This document shows, piece after piece, positions 1-7,034 of a stretch of 64,000 nt of DNA; within the stretch, counting starts at the first letter, position 1, and each line of letters starts with the position of its first letter. Under the pieces are notes generated by a model, which had not been told where the DNA came from, ran no database searches, and worked only from the letters and a program-made list of their open reading frames with translations. Origin of the DNA: an uncultured Clostridia bacterium (GTDB lineage: Bacteria; Bacillota; Clostridia; Christensenellales; Aristaeellaceae); contig CAKURR010000001.1 in the NCBI GenBank assembly GCA_934675735.1, forward strand, positions 62,001-126,000. The letters are read 5' to 3'. The translations under genes and the position numbers were made by a program.

Positions 1-359
1 CCGAAGTGCGCGCCCGCAAATATCTGCGCATGGTCGGCGTGGAGGAGATGTTCGACGCGGTGGCCTGTGCGGAGATGGTGGCGCACGGCAAGCCTGCGCC
101 CGACGTGTATCTGCTGGCGGCGCAAAAGCTGAATCTGCCGCCCGAGGCGCTGCTCGGTGTGGAGGATTCGCCCAGCGGCGTGCAGTCCGCCCACGCGGCG
201 GGGATGACGGTGGCGATGGTTCCCGACCAGGATGAGCCGACGGAGGAAATCGTGGCGCTCTGCGCGCTGGTTGCGCCGACGCTGGAAGGGATCGCGCCGT
301 TTGTGGACGCCTTCAGTCACGCTTACGGCGTGCCAGCTCCCTCAAAGAGGGAGCCTTGA
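1..359 (+). CDS. HAD-superfamily hydrolase (beta-phosphoglucomutase-like), 5' truncated by window
   Basis: This is the C-terminal part of a HAD-like phosphatase or phosphomutase; the frame is already open at the window edge (first full codon at 3). The visible segment carries two of the signature HAD motifs: the motif III lysine in GKPAPDVYL and the motif IV acidic pair in GVEDSPSGVQSAHAAGM. Both are typical of subfamily I enzymes such as beta-phosphoglucomutase, phosphoglycolate phosphatase and YqaB. The nucleophile-bearing N-terminal DxD half lies outside the window, so substrate class cannot be set. A small hairpin (GCTCCCTC arm, 336-354) overlaps the last codons and the stop codon, as if a repeat had become part of the reading frame's end. 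Confidence 0.85.
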   Translation, partial: EVRARKYLRMVGVEEMFDAVACAEMVAHGKPAPDVYLLAAQKLNLPPEALLGVEDSPSGVQSAHAAGMTVAMVPDQDEPTEEIVALCALVAPTLEGIAPFVDAFSHAYGVPAPSKREP

Positions 360-482
360 CCGCACATATAAAAAAGTCTGAAAAAAATTTGTCCTGCTTT
401 TAAGCCGGAAAGCGACGTTTTGTATATGCAGGCACTTATACGCATTGTCTCTCTCTTCGAGAGAGGTGTCAGTGAAACTGAC
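336..482. repeat. Cluster of three short hairpins downstream of the HAD gene
   Basis: Three small perfect inverted repeats lie close together: GCTCCCTC/GAGGGAGC at 336-354 (overlapping the HAD stop codon), CTCTCTC/GAGAGAG with a TTC loop at 449-465, and GTCAGT/ACTGAC with a GAA loop at 468-482. The arrangement resembles REP-like extragenic elements of Clostridia. No T-run follows, so this is not a standard terminator. The remaining bases up to the next promoter show nothing recognisable. Confidence 0.5.
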
Positions 483-515
483 GGAAGAGGTTATAAAATA
501 TTCAATGAAAACCTG

Positions 516-543
516 TTGATTTTGACCGAAAATTTGGTATAAT
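516..543 (+). promoter_or_regulatory. Sigma-A-like promoter for the cytidylate-kinase-like gene
   Basis: TTGATT (516-521) and TATAAT (538-543) are 16 bp apart, about 50 bp upstream of the chosen ATG. Confidence 0.6.
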
Positions 544-592
544 AGGGGTGGAAGAAATTTCCGCTTTTACAAATCAGTCAGGAGGGAATCGT

Positions 593-1210
593 ATGGAAAA
601 TCGCGTCATCACCATCGCCCGCAGTTACGGCAGCGGCGGCAGAAAAATGGGCAGACTGCTGGCAAAAGAACTTGGCTATGAGTATTATGACCGTGAAATC
701 CTGCGGATCGCTTCGGACGAGAGCGGCATCAGCGAAGAACTGTTCAATCAGGTGGATGAAAAGCAGCATCTGCCGCTGTTCCGCATCGCGCGCGAGGTCT
801 ACACGGGTGAGGTCATCCCGCCGGACAGCGACGACTTCATCTCCAACGAAAATCTGTTCCGCTATCAGGCGAAAATCATCCGCGAGCTGGCGGCGACGCG
901 CAACTGCGTCATCGTCGGGCGCTGCGCGAATTTCATTCTGCGCGGGCGGGATAACGTGCTCAACGTGTTCGTCACCGCGCCGGTGGTAGACTGCGTTCGC
1001 CGCGTGATGGAAACCGACGGCCTGAATCTGGAAGAGGCCGAAAAGAAAATCAAGAAAATCGACAAGCGGCGCGCGGATTATTTCAAATATTTCACGGGCC
1101 GCCAGTGGCACGACGCGGCGCTCTACGACCTGTGCCTGAACACGGGGCACATGAGCGAGCAGAAGTGCGTGGATGTTGTTCGGGCCTATATGGAAGCGAG
1201 ATTCGATTAA
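593..1210 (+). CDS. Cytidylate kinase-like family protein
   Basis: A 205-residue P-loop nucleotide kinase of the cytidylate-kinase-like family common in Clostridia and Bacteroidetes. The N-terminus (VITIARSYGSGGRKMG) holds the glycine-rich phosphate loop, followed by the YYDREIL segment and an IVGRCANFIL stretch typical of this group. Start ATG 593 is chosen because AGGAGGG lies 6 bases upstream; an upstream in-frame start at 548 has no such site. The true substrate of this branch is not established: members resemble Cmk but are usually found beside a conventional cmk elsewhere in the genome. It has its own promoter and is followed by a separate promoter for tdk. Confidence 0.85.
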   Translation: MENRVITIARSYGSGGRKMGRLLAKELGYEYYDREILRIASDESGISEELFNQVDEKQHLPLFRIAREVYTGEVIPPDSDDFISNENLFRYQAKIIRELAATRNCVIVGRCANFILRGRDNVLNVFVTAPVVDCVRRVMETDGLNLEEAEKKIKKIDKRRADYFKYFTGRQWHDAALYDLCLNTGHMSEQKCVDVVRAYMEARFD

Positions 1211-1214
1211 GCCC

Positions 1215-1243
1215 TTGTCAGAACAGGGCGATAAAGGTATAAT
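1215..1243 (+). promoter_or_regulatory. Sigma-A promoter for tdk
   Basis: TTGTCA (1215-1220) and TATAAT (1238-1243) with 17-bp spacing, starting immediately after the stop codon of the previous gene. Confidence 0.7.
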
Positions 1244-1277
1244 AGAGAGGATGTGAGCAAACAGGGGGAACGGACAG

Positions 1278-1856
1278 ATGGCGAAGCTTTATTTCCGGTA
1301 TGGCGCGATGGGGTCGAGCAAGACGGCCAACGCGGTCATGGTGCAGTATAATTACAGGGAGCGCGGGCAGAACGTGCTCATGCTCAAACCGAAAATCGAG
1401 AATCGGGACGGCGCAACCGTCGTGCGTTCCCGCTGCGGGCTGGTGGCGCAATGCCGCTATGTCGAAGAGCTGGACTCAATCGACCTGAGCGGGTATAACT
1501 GCGTGATTGTCGATGAATGCCACTTCATGACCGCCGAACAGGTGCGCAGGCTGGTGGATATCGTTGACGAGCGGGATATTCCCGTCATCTGCTACGGTCT
1601 GCGCACGGATTTCCGCGGCGAACTGTTTGAAGGCAGCCGCGAGCTGCTGCGCTGGGCAGACACGATTGAAGAAATCAAGACGGTCTGCTGGTGCGGCCGC
1701 AAGGCGACGTTCAACGCACGCGTGCAGGATGGCCGCATTGTCCGCGAAGGCGAACAGATTATGATGGGCGGCAATTCCGCCTATGTGAGCCTGTGCCGCC
1801 GCCACTGGAAGGAAGGCAACCTCGGTTCGTTTCGCAACCTGAATCTGGAAGATTAA
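1278..1856 (+). CDS. tdk: Thymidine kinase
   Basis: Type II thymidine kinase that phosphorylates thymidine and deoxyuridine in the pyrimidine salvage pathway; 192 residues, normal length. The P-loop is GAMGSSKT (residues 9-16), the Walker B and catalytic glutamate are in VDECHF (Glu80), and the structural zinc site is formed by Cys137 and Cys139 plus Cys173 and His176. The first zinc pair is CxC (CWCG) rather than the more common CxxC. RBS GGGGG lies upstream of ATG 1278. It is transcribed alone from its own promoter and followed by a MITE-like element. Confidence 0.95.
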   Translation: MAKLYFRYGAMGSSKTANAVMVQYNYRERGQNVLMLKPKIENRDGATVVRSRCGLVAQCRYVEELDSIDLSGYNCVIVDECHFMTAEQVRRLVDIVDERDIPVICYGLRTDFRGELFEGSRELLRWADTIEEIKTVCWCGRKATFNARVQDGRIVREGEQIMMGGNSAYVSLCRRHWKEGNLGSFRNLNLED

Positions 1857-1938
1857 TTGATGGTTGAATGCTCCGTATACATAGAGCATTCGGACTTTGT
1901 GCAGAATGTGTTATCGCTCATCCATAAGATAAAAAGAA

Positions 1939-2148
1939 AGCTGTCAAGCTAATTAATCTGATATTTCAAGAAAAAGCTAAGTATTTGTGCCCGAAGGTTT
2001 CCAAAGAGGTTTTCGGTCGTTGCCGCCTATGGCGGAAACAAACGACCGAAAACGGAAAGCCCTTTGGCGGGGTGATGGGACAAAGCCCCATATTCTGAAA
2101 ATGCTTAGATTCTTATTTCTTGAAATGCTCAGTTTAAGCTTGGCAGCT
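1939..2148 (+). mobile_element. MITE-like inverted-repeat element, copy 1
   Basis: This intergenic stretch fills the gap between the stop codons of tdk and the convergent dehydrogenase gene. It begins AGCTGTCAAGCT and ends AGCTTGGCAGCT, an imperfect terminal inverted repeat that continues inward to ATTTCAAG / CTTGAAAT. The centre holds a strong stem, GTTTTCGGTCGTT (2009-2021) with AACGACCGAAAAC (2041-2053), enclosing a nested GCCGCC/GGCGG. The same sequence recurs in reverse orientation at 56811-56994. Copy 1 carries roughly 22 extra bases near 2061-2085. It has no coding capacity, so it fits a non-autonomous mobile element. No transposase was seen in the window. Confidence 0.75.
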
Positions 2149-2167
2149 CTTTTTGTGAACTTTGGGC

Positions 2168-3064
2168 TTATTCGGTCAGCGCGGTTTCGAGATTGGCCAG
2201 CACCTTTTGACTCAGCAGCACAAACGCCTGCTTGGTGCGGCCTGCCGAAACGCCGGGGCAATGCACGTTTTCGCGCGCAAAGAAGCCCGCTTCGACAGGG
2301 CCCGCCGCGGCGAAGGTATCGCAGAAGAAATGCGTGCCCGGCAGATTGAGCCAGCTTTCCAGCGCCTTGCTGTCAAAGCCCGGGCCGATGGAGGTGTTGA
2401 AGAGCACCTTGCCCGCGCCGAGTCGGTCAAACTCATGCGCGCCGAGCAGTAGCACATTTTTGTTCAGACAGGTGAAAACAACCTCGCTTTCGGAGAGCAG
2501 CGTATCCAGCGGCTTATACGTCAGGCCCGCCTGCTCGGCTTCGGGCTTGCGGGTGCGGCTGTAATACGAAACGTCCGCGCCCATGAAGGCCAGCGCGTCC
2601 GCAATCATCCTGCCCGACACGCCGAGACCGACGACGCCCACGCGCAGACCGGTGATTTCAATCGGCTCATCGCGCAGCATCGGCAGACCGAACCCGTGGA
2701 GCAGCCCCGTCAGCTCATGCAGCACATATTCCACCACGCCGCGGTCGCCGTAATCGCGAATGCCCAGCACGCGAATGCCCTTTTCGCGGGCGAAGGCGAT
2801 ATCCACATTGGCGCTTTCCTCGGAATAGAGGCTGCAGCACATGCCGATATAGCGGATGTTCGGACACGCGGAGAGGACGGCCCGCCCGATGCGCGAGGTG
2901 TAGCTGAGCAGCACCGCGTCCGCGTCGCCGATGCGGCGGATGATTTCGGCGTCATCCTTCGGCACGTCGGAGAAGAGAACGACCTCGCGCGCGTAACGGT
3001 GCAGCGCTTCTTCCGCCGAGGGAATCAGGCTGACCGGCTCGATGGCAACCAGTTTCTTGAACAT
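2168..3064 (-). CDS. D-isomer-specific 2-hydroxyacid dehydrogenase family protein
   Basis: A 298-residue NAD-dependent 2-hydroxyacid dehydrogenase homologue. The N-terminal substrate domain is followed by a Rossmann nucleotide-binding core with the glycine motif GVVGLGVSGRMIADAL and downstream features of the family (VFTCLNKN, VLFNTSIGPGFD). The usual Arg/Glu/His catalytic set is not clearly preserved: the position where the family has the 'NTARG' arginine reads NTSIGPG, so catalysis may differ or be lost. It is the second gene of a two-gene minus-strand operon, 15 bases after the aspartate-dehydrogenase-like gene. RBS GGGAGGG precedes ATG 3064. Substrate unknown. Confidence 0.75.
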   Translation of the reverse strand: MFKKLVAIEPVSLIPSAEEALHRYAREVVLFSDVPKDDAEIIRRIGDADAVLLSYTSRIGRAVLSACPNIRYIGMCCSLYSEESANVDIAFAREKGIRVLGIRDYGDRGVVEYVLHELTGLLHGFGLPMLRDEPIEITGLRVGVVGLGVSGRMIADALAFMGADVSYYSRTRKPEAEQAGLTYKPLDTLLSESEVVFTCLNKNVLLLGAHEFDRLGAGKVLFNTSIGPGFDSKALESWLNLPGTHFFCDTFAAAGPVEAGFFARENVHCPGVSAGRTKQAFVLLSQKVLANLETALTE

Positions 3065-3079
3065 GCGTGCGCCCTCCCA

Positions 3080-3880
3080 TCAATAAAAGACAACCGGAGA
3101 AGCGAGGTTGCGCAGCAGCGCCACAACGCTCCAGCCCGCAATCGCGCTCGTGCTCGAGCAGATATCCACCACGGCCTTCACGCCGTCGATTTCCGCCGTA
3201 ATGCGGTGGTCGTCGCCGACCCAGTTGGGCACGGAGTGCATCGTTACGCCCGTGATTTCCGGGCCGGTGGTCGCCAGCGACGTGGCAACGGCGACATTCA
3301 CGCGGCGGGGGAAGGTGGCGATGGCCTCCTTGGCATTGCCGGTAAAGACGGTGGTCTTTTCCGTGTCGGTCAGCAGGTGTTCCGCCCAGACGGGGGTGTT
3401 GCGGAAGCCGCGTGCGCCCGTGTGCGTCTCAATGCCCGCCGTCTCCGGCAGATTCTGCGCCTGCGCCATCAGGCTGACGGTTTGCAGCACGTCAAAGCCG
3501 CCGATTGCGCCGCTCGCCAGATGCACCTTTGCGCCGCCCTCGCGCGCGGCCTGCTTCACCTGCTCATAGAACGTCCAATCGGCAAAAGCGCCGATGGAAA
3601 TGACGACCAGATGCACGCCGCGCTTCAAAACGGGAATCGCCATCGCGCGGACGGCTTCGACCGACGCGGTTTCCACGATGTATTCCGGCTCGAGCGCCAG
3701 CAGAGCGTCCACATCCGCACAGGCCGCGCAGCCGACAGCCTGCGCCGTCTTTTGCGCGGACTCGGGGGAGCGGCTGGTCACGCCGACCAGCTCGTAATCT
3801 GCAAGCAGGCCGTTTTTCCAGGCGTTTGCCACGATGCTGCCCAGAAAACCGCAGCCGATAATGCCGAATTTCGTTTTCAT
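3080..3880 (-). CDS. L-aspartate dehydrogenase-like (NadX family)
   Basis: A 266-residue Rossmann oxidoreductase of the aspartate dehydrogenase / DUF108 family. The N-terminus has the dinucleotide motif GIIGCGFLGS, the central part carries LASGAIGGFD, the family's most characteristic segment, and the C-terminal half is the substrate domain. Family members oxidise L-aspartate to iminoaspartate with NAD(P)+, in some organisms for NAD synthesis. No nadA or nadC is nearby; the gene is instead paired with a 2-hydroxyacid-dehydrogenase homologue, so a different amino-acid substrate is possible. RBS AAGGAGA precedes ATG 3880, and a TATAAT box lies on the minus strand at about 3930-3936. Confidence 0.8.
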   Translation of the reverse strand: MKTKFGIIGCGFLGSIVANAWKNGLLADYELVGVTSRSPESAQKTAQAVGCAACADVDALLALEPEYIVETASVEAVRAMAIPVLKRGVHLVVISIGAFADWTFYEQVKQAAREGGAKVHLASGAIGGFDVLQTVSLMAQAQNLPETAGIETHTGARGFRNTPVWAEHLLTDTEKTTVFTGNAKEAIATFPRRVNVAVATSLATTGPEITGVTMHSVPNWVGDDHRITAEIDGVKAVVDICSSTSAIAGWSVVALLRNLASPVVFY

Positions 3881-4020
3881 ATGCGTATCTCCTTTGTGTT
3901 GCCTCTTCGCAACTGTATTGCTTTTATTATATCATAGAGGGATGAAAAAAGCATCCCGCTTTTGCGAATAAACAGGATGCTTTGGCTATTCATGCTGTAA
4001 TTTCGTAGGTCGTTGACGGG

Positions 4021-4080
4021 AGGGAAGTCCAGAAACCTCAGGTTTCTGACAGGGTTTGGGACGGAGTCCCAAACGTTCCC
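4021..4080. repeat. Multi-hairpin intergenic repeat, copy R1
   Basis: Two perfect stems lie directly behind the stop codon of the Mrp gene: AGAAACCTCAGGTTTCT (4031-4047) and GTTTGGG/CCCAAAC with an ACGGAGT loop (4054-4074). The same pair of stems recurs at other gene ends in this window. Confidence 0.75.
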
Positions 4081-4084
4081 CGCG

Positions 4085-4936
4085 TTACAGCCCCACCTGA
4101 CCGGCGACGGCGCGGGCCGCGTCCGCCATCAGCGGGTTTTCAACGGCTTCGATATTGCCCTCGTCGCACAGCTGTGCGGCCTTCGGGTCAAACGGAAGCT
4201 GCGCCAGCACGGGCAGATGCAGCGCGGCGGCCTCCTGCGCAATTTTGGATTTGCCGAACAGCTCGATGCGCCTGCCGCAATCCGGACAGAGCGCATAGGA
4301 CATGTTCTCCACCAGACCGAGCACGGGAATGTTCATCATGTTCGCCATGTTCACGGCTTTGCGCACAATCATGCCGACCAAATCCTGCGGGGTGGAGACG
4401 ACCACCACGCCGTCGAGCGGAATGCTCTGGAAAACCGTCAGCGGCACGTCGCCCGTTCCCGGGGGCATGTCGATAACCATCACGTCCAGCTCGCCCCAGG
4501 CGACGTCCTCCCAGAACTGCTTGACCGCGCCGGCGATAACCGGCCCGCGCCAGATGACGGGCGCGTCGTCGCTGTCGAGCATCAGGTTGATGCTCATCAC
4601 TTCGATGCCCTTTTCGGTTTCGGCGGGGAAGATGCGTTCGCCGTCGCCGAGCGCCTTGTCGTGAATGCCGAACATGCGCGGGATGGACGGGCCGGTGATG
4701 TCCGCATCGAGCACGCCGACGCGATAGCCCATGCGGCTGAGCATCACGGCCAGCTCACCGGAGACGAGAGACTTGCCCACGCCGCCTTTGCCGCTGACCA
4801 CGCCGATGACCTTGCGAACCTTCGGCGGCTCTTTCTTGACTTCCTCGGCGGCCTGATTATGGTTGTGGCTGCAACCGGCGCACGCGGGCTTGGTGCCGCA
4901 TTCGCTGGGCGCACAGCCCTGCTGAAGATCAGACAC
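4085..4936 (-). CDS. Mrp/Nbp35-family ATP-binding Fe-S carrier protein
   Basis: A 283-residue deviant-Walker P-loop ATPase that binds and transfers Fe-S clusters to apoproteins. The N-terminal tail contains four cysteines (8, 13, 19, 22) resembling the extra cluster site of Nbp35-type proteins. The P-loop VSGKGGVGKS (48-56 region), the switch segment VLDADITGPS and the MPPGTGD signature follow; a CPDC motif near residue 215 is the usual dimer-bridging cluster site. RBS AAAGGAG lies upstream of ATG 4936. It is a single-gene unit divergent from the secreted-protein gene at 5080. Confidence 0.93.
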   Translation of the reverse strand: MSDLQQGCAPSECGTKPACAGCSHNHNQAAEEVKKEPPKVRKVIGVVSGKGGVGKSLVSGELAVMLSRMGYRVGVLDADITGPSIPRMFGIHDKALGDGERIFPAETEKGIEVMSINLMLDSDDAPVIWRGPVIAGAVKQFWEDVAWGELDVMVIDMPPGTGDVPLTVFQSIPLDGVVVVSTPQDLVGMIVRKAVNMANMMNIPVLGLVENMSYALCPDCGRRIELFGKSKIAQEAAALHLPVLAQLPFDPKAAQLCDEGNIEAVENPLMADAARAVAGQVGL

Positions 4937-4990
4937 GGAAAAAACTCCTTTCGGTCGGGCACAAATTCTGATATAATACCGTTATCCGAG

Positions 4991-5019
4991 TTGTGCCCTT
5001 GAGATACAAGTTCTATGAT
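4991..5019 (+). promoter_or_regulatory. Sigma-A-like promoter for the 5080 gene
   Basis: TTGTGC (4991-4996) and TATGAT (5014-5019), 17 bp apart, about 60 bp upstream of the ATG. Confidence 0.5.
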
Positions 5020-5079
5020 ACCATGTTTTTGAAAAAAAGCAAGTCGATATGAAAAACAAGAGCGGAGGAATTGAACCCC

Positions 5080-6231
5080 ATGAAGCGGATGAAAACCCTA
5101 GCGGCGTTTTGCGCGGCGGCGATGCTGACGGCTTTGTCCGCCTCTGCGGCGGCGGAATACGACGCGCAGCAGGCAAAAAGCTGGATGGATCAGTTTGCGC
5201 AGGCGCTTTCGCAGCTTGCGCCCGTTAACGACCCGACGCAGACGCTTGACCCCGCGCGCCCCGGGGAGTATTTGCAGGAATACGAATTTGGCACGGTGCA
5301 GGCGGCGACGGACGGCACGCCGACGGCCGAGCAGATTGAGGAAATCGACGTGAGCACGGCCCAGGTGACGGATGCGCGCGGCATTCGCGTGGGCATGTCG
5401 CTGAGCGAAGCGCTCGGCGGCTTGAGCATTCCGCAGACAGAGGCGAATCTGGCCGTGCTTGGCACACAGGAAGCGGGTGTGGGCTGGTGCTGGGCGTATC
5501 TGGGCGAGGGCGAGGTATACGGCGTGGAATGGCTGACGTATGACCTGGCCGAACCCGTGACCGAATACACGCTGACCTATGTCATCGACGGCGATACCGT
5601 CAGCGGGATCCGCGTGAAAGCAGCGGCTTCCACCCGGGCACAGGCCGAATCGGGGCTGGCGACGGCGCTGGAAATTGCGGAACATCAGCAGAGTGAAGCA
5701 GTGCTGACGGCAAGCGGCGCGTCGATTTTCGGCGAGGAGGATTTGACTGTGAACGGCAGCCGCGTGCTCGGCGCGGAGGCCTATGCGCTGGTGAAGGCGC
5801 TCGGCGAGCCCAACGAGGTGCAGACGCTTCCGGCGGGCGGCGGCCGCATTCTGCTGTATGACGGCGCGGCGGTGCAGCTGGGGCTGGATGAAGCGACGGG
5901 CGCGGAGGTCGTGCTCGGCGTGACGGCGACGGGAGGCGGGCTGAGCGGGCCGCGCGCGCTGGCAGTCGGCATGACGGCGGCGGATGCGGCCGGGCGCTTC
6001 CGCTGCGACGCGGACGTGTATGCGTCCGGCGGCGTGCTCTATATGGAAGGGGAAGCATACGGCGAACCGCCGTTTGCGCAGATGACCGCGACGCAGAACG
6101 GCGAGGCGGCGATATGCTATCTCTGCCGAACGGCGGGCGGCGAGGATGCGCGGCTGAACGTGGGCATTCGCGACGGGCGCGTGAGCTATTGGCATTTGTA
6201 TATCGGCGGGGAGGCGGCAGACGGTGAGTGA
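5080..6231 (+). CDS. Secreted protein of unknown function
   Basis: A 383-residue protein with a clear Sec signal peptide (basic MKRMKT start, hydrophobic AAFCAAAMLTALSASAAA core, likely cut after AAA). The mature part is acidic and seems to hold two similar alpha/beta stretches, each around a 'RG.RVGMSLSEAL' or 'ALAVGMTAADAA' motif. That motif resembles the SmpA/OmlA- or PepSY-like folds in which 'GMT..EV' begins a helix. Start ATG 5080 is chosen over TTG 5071 because GGAGG sits 11 bases upstream of the ATG but only 2 before the TTG. Its end overlaps the start of mnmM by 8 bases, so the two are translationally coupled. I do not recognise a specific family. Confidence 0.7.
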   Translation: MKRMKTLAAFCAAAMLTALSASAAAEYDAQQAKSWMDQFAQALSQLAPVNDPTQTLDPARPGEYLQEYEFGTVQAATDGTPTAEQIEEIDVSTAQVTDARGIRVGMSLSEALGGLSIPQTEANLAVLGTQEAGVGWCWAYLGEGEVYGVEWLTYDLAEPVTEYTLTYVIDGDTVSGIRVKAAASTRAQAESGLATALEIAEHQQSEAVLTASGASIFGEEDLTVNGSRVLGAEAYALVKALGEPNEVQTLPAGGGRILLYDGAAVQLGLDEATGAEVVLGVTATGGGLSGPRALAVGMTAADAAGRFRCDADVYASGGVLYMEGEAYGEPPFAQMTATQNGEAAICYLCRTAGGEDARLNVGIRDGRVSYWHLYIGGEAADGE

Positions 6232-6802
6232 CGGACGGTTCATCCTCAAAAACGCGCGGCATCTGGCGGCGCGTTACATGGAGGAGATTCTGCGCGAAGG
6301 CGACGTGGCCGTGGACGCGACGATGGGCAACGGCAAAGACACGGAATTTCTCTGCGGGCTGGTCGGCGAAACGGGGCATGTCTACGCTTTTGACGTGCAG
6401 CAGGAGGCGCTCGACCGCACGGCGGCGCGGCTGGAGGAAGCGGGTATGCGAAACCGCGCGACGCTGATTCTCGCCGGACACGAGACGATGCGCGAGCATG
6501 TGCCCGCTTTGCCGCGCGCGGTGATGTTCAACCTGGGCTGGCTGCCCGGCGCACAGCACGTCGTCACCACCCGAACGGAGACGACGATGCAGGCGGTTCG
6601 GGCGGCGCTCGATCTGGTTGTGCCCGACGGATTTGTGAGCATCTGCGTCTACCCCGGGCACGAGGAGGGCACGCGGGAGCTGCACGCGCTGCTCAGCTGG
6701 GCGGCGGGGCTGGACGTGCGCGCCTATAACGTGCTGCACCACGATTTCATCGCCGCCAAGGCGGGCACGCCGCATTTGATTCTGATTCAGAAAAACGGCT
6801 GA
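6224..6802 (+). CDS. mnmM: tRNA (mnm5s2U34) methyltransferase MnmM (YtqB family)
   Basis: A 192-residue class I SAM-dependent methyltransferase of the YtqB/'rRNA methylase' family. Family members characterised in Gram-positive bacteria methylate 5-aminomethyl-2-thiouridine at tRNA position 34. Motif I is VDATMGNGKDTEFL, followed by VYAFDVQ; the family-specific FNLGWLPG segment and the C-terminal HLILIQKN are present. The start is GTG 6224, within the last codons of the upstream secreted-protein gene (8-base overlap). The pairing with a secreted protein has no obvious functional logic and is probably only an operon arrangement. Confidence 0.88.
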   Translation: MSDGRFILKNARHLAARYMEEILREGDVAVDATMGNGKDTEFLCGLVGETGHVYAFDVQQEALDRTAARLEEAGMRNRATLILAGHETMREHVPALPRAVMFNLGWLPGAQHVVTTRTETTMQAVRAALDLVVPDGFVSICVYPGHEEGTRELHALLSWAAGLDVRAYNVLHHDFIAAKAGTPHLILIQKNG

Positions 6803-6936
6803 CCTTCAGAAGTCTTTACGACAAAACTTTCACAAATTCGGCTTTGGACGCTTTTGCACGAAACAGCCGCGCGAAATCGGTTAAAAATGTTTCTTTTTCT
6901 TCTTTTTGCAAAAAAGGGGAAGGAAATAGGAAGAAT

Positions 6937-6965
6937 TTGTGGAATGAAAGAAAAAGGGATAAATT
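6937..6965 (+). promoter_or_regulatory. Possible promoter for the decarboxylase operon
   Basis: TTGTGG (6937-6942) and TAAATT (6960-6965) are 17 bp apart in an A-rich stretch, about 70 bp upstream of the operon start. The match is weak at both boxes. The rest of the 6803-7034 gap shows nothing else. Confidence 0.4.
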
Positions 6966-7034
6966 GTATCTGAGTGTGCGCAGCCTTCGGGCGGCGCGCG
7001 CCGGACCCTATACGATTACGGAGGCGATAGTGGA

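Noticed and set aside
2696..3937. A 413-residue plus-strand frame across the two dehydrogenase genes
   Set aside because: Antisense shadow rich in His, Arg and Ala. Both minus-strand genes have family motifs and RBS sites.
4013..5002. A 329-residue plus-strand frame opposite the Mrp/Nbp35 gene
   Set aside because: Antisense shadow: the minus strand encodes a clear P-loop ATPase with all family motifs and an RBS.
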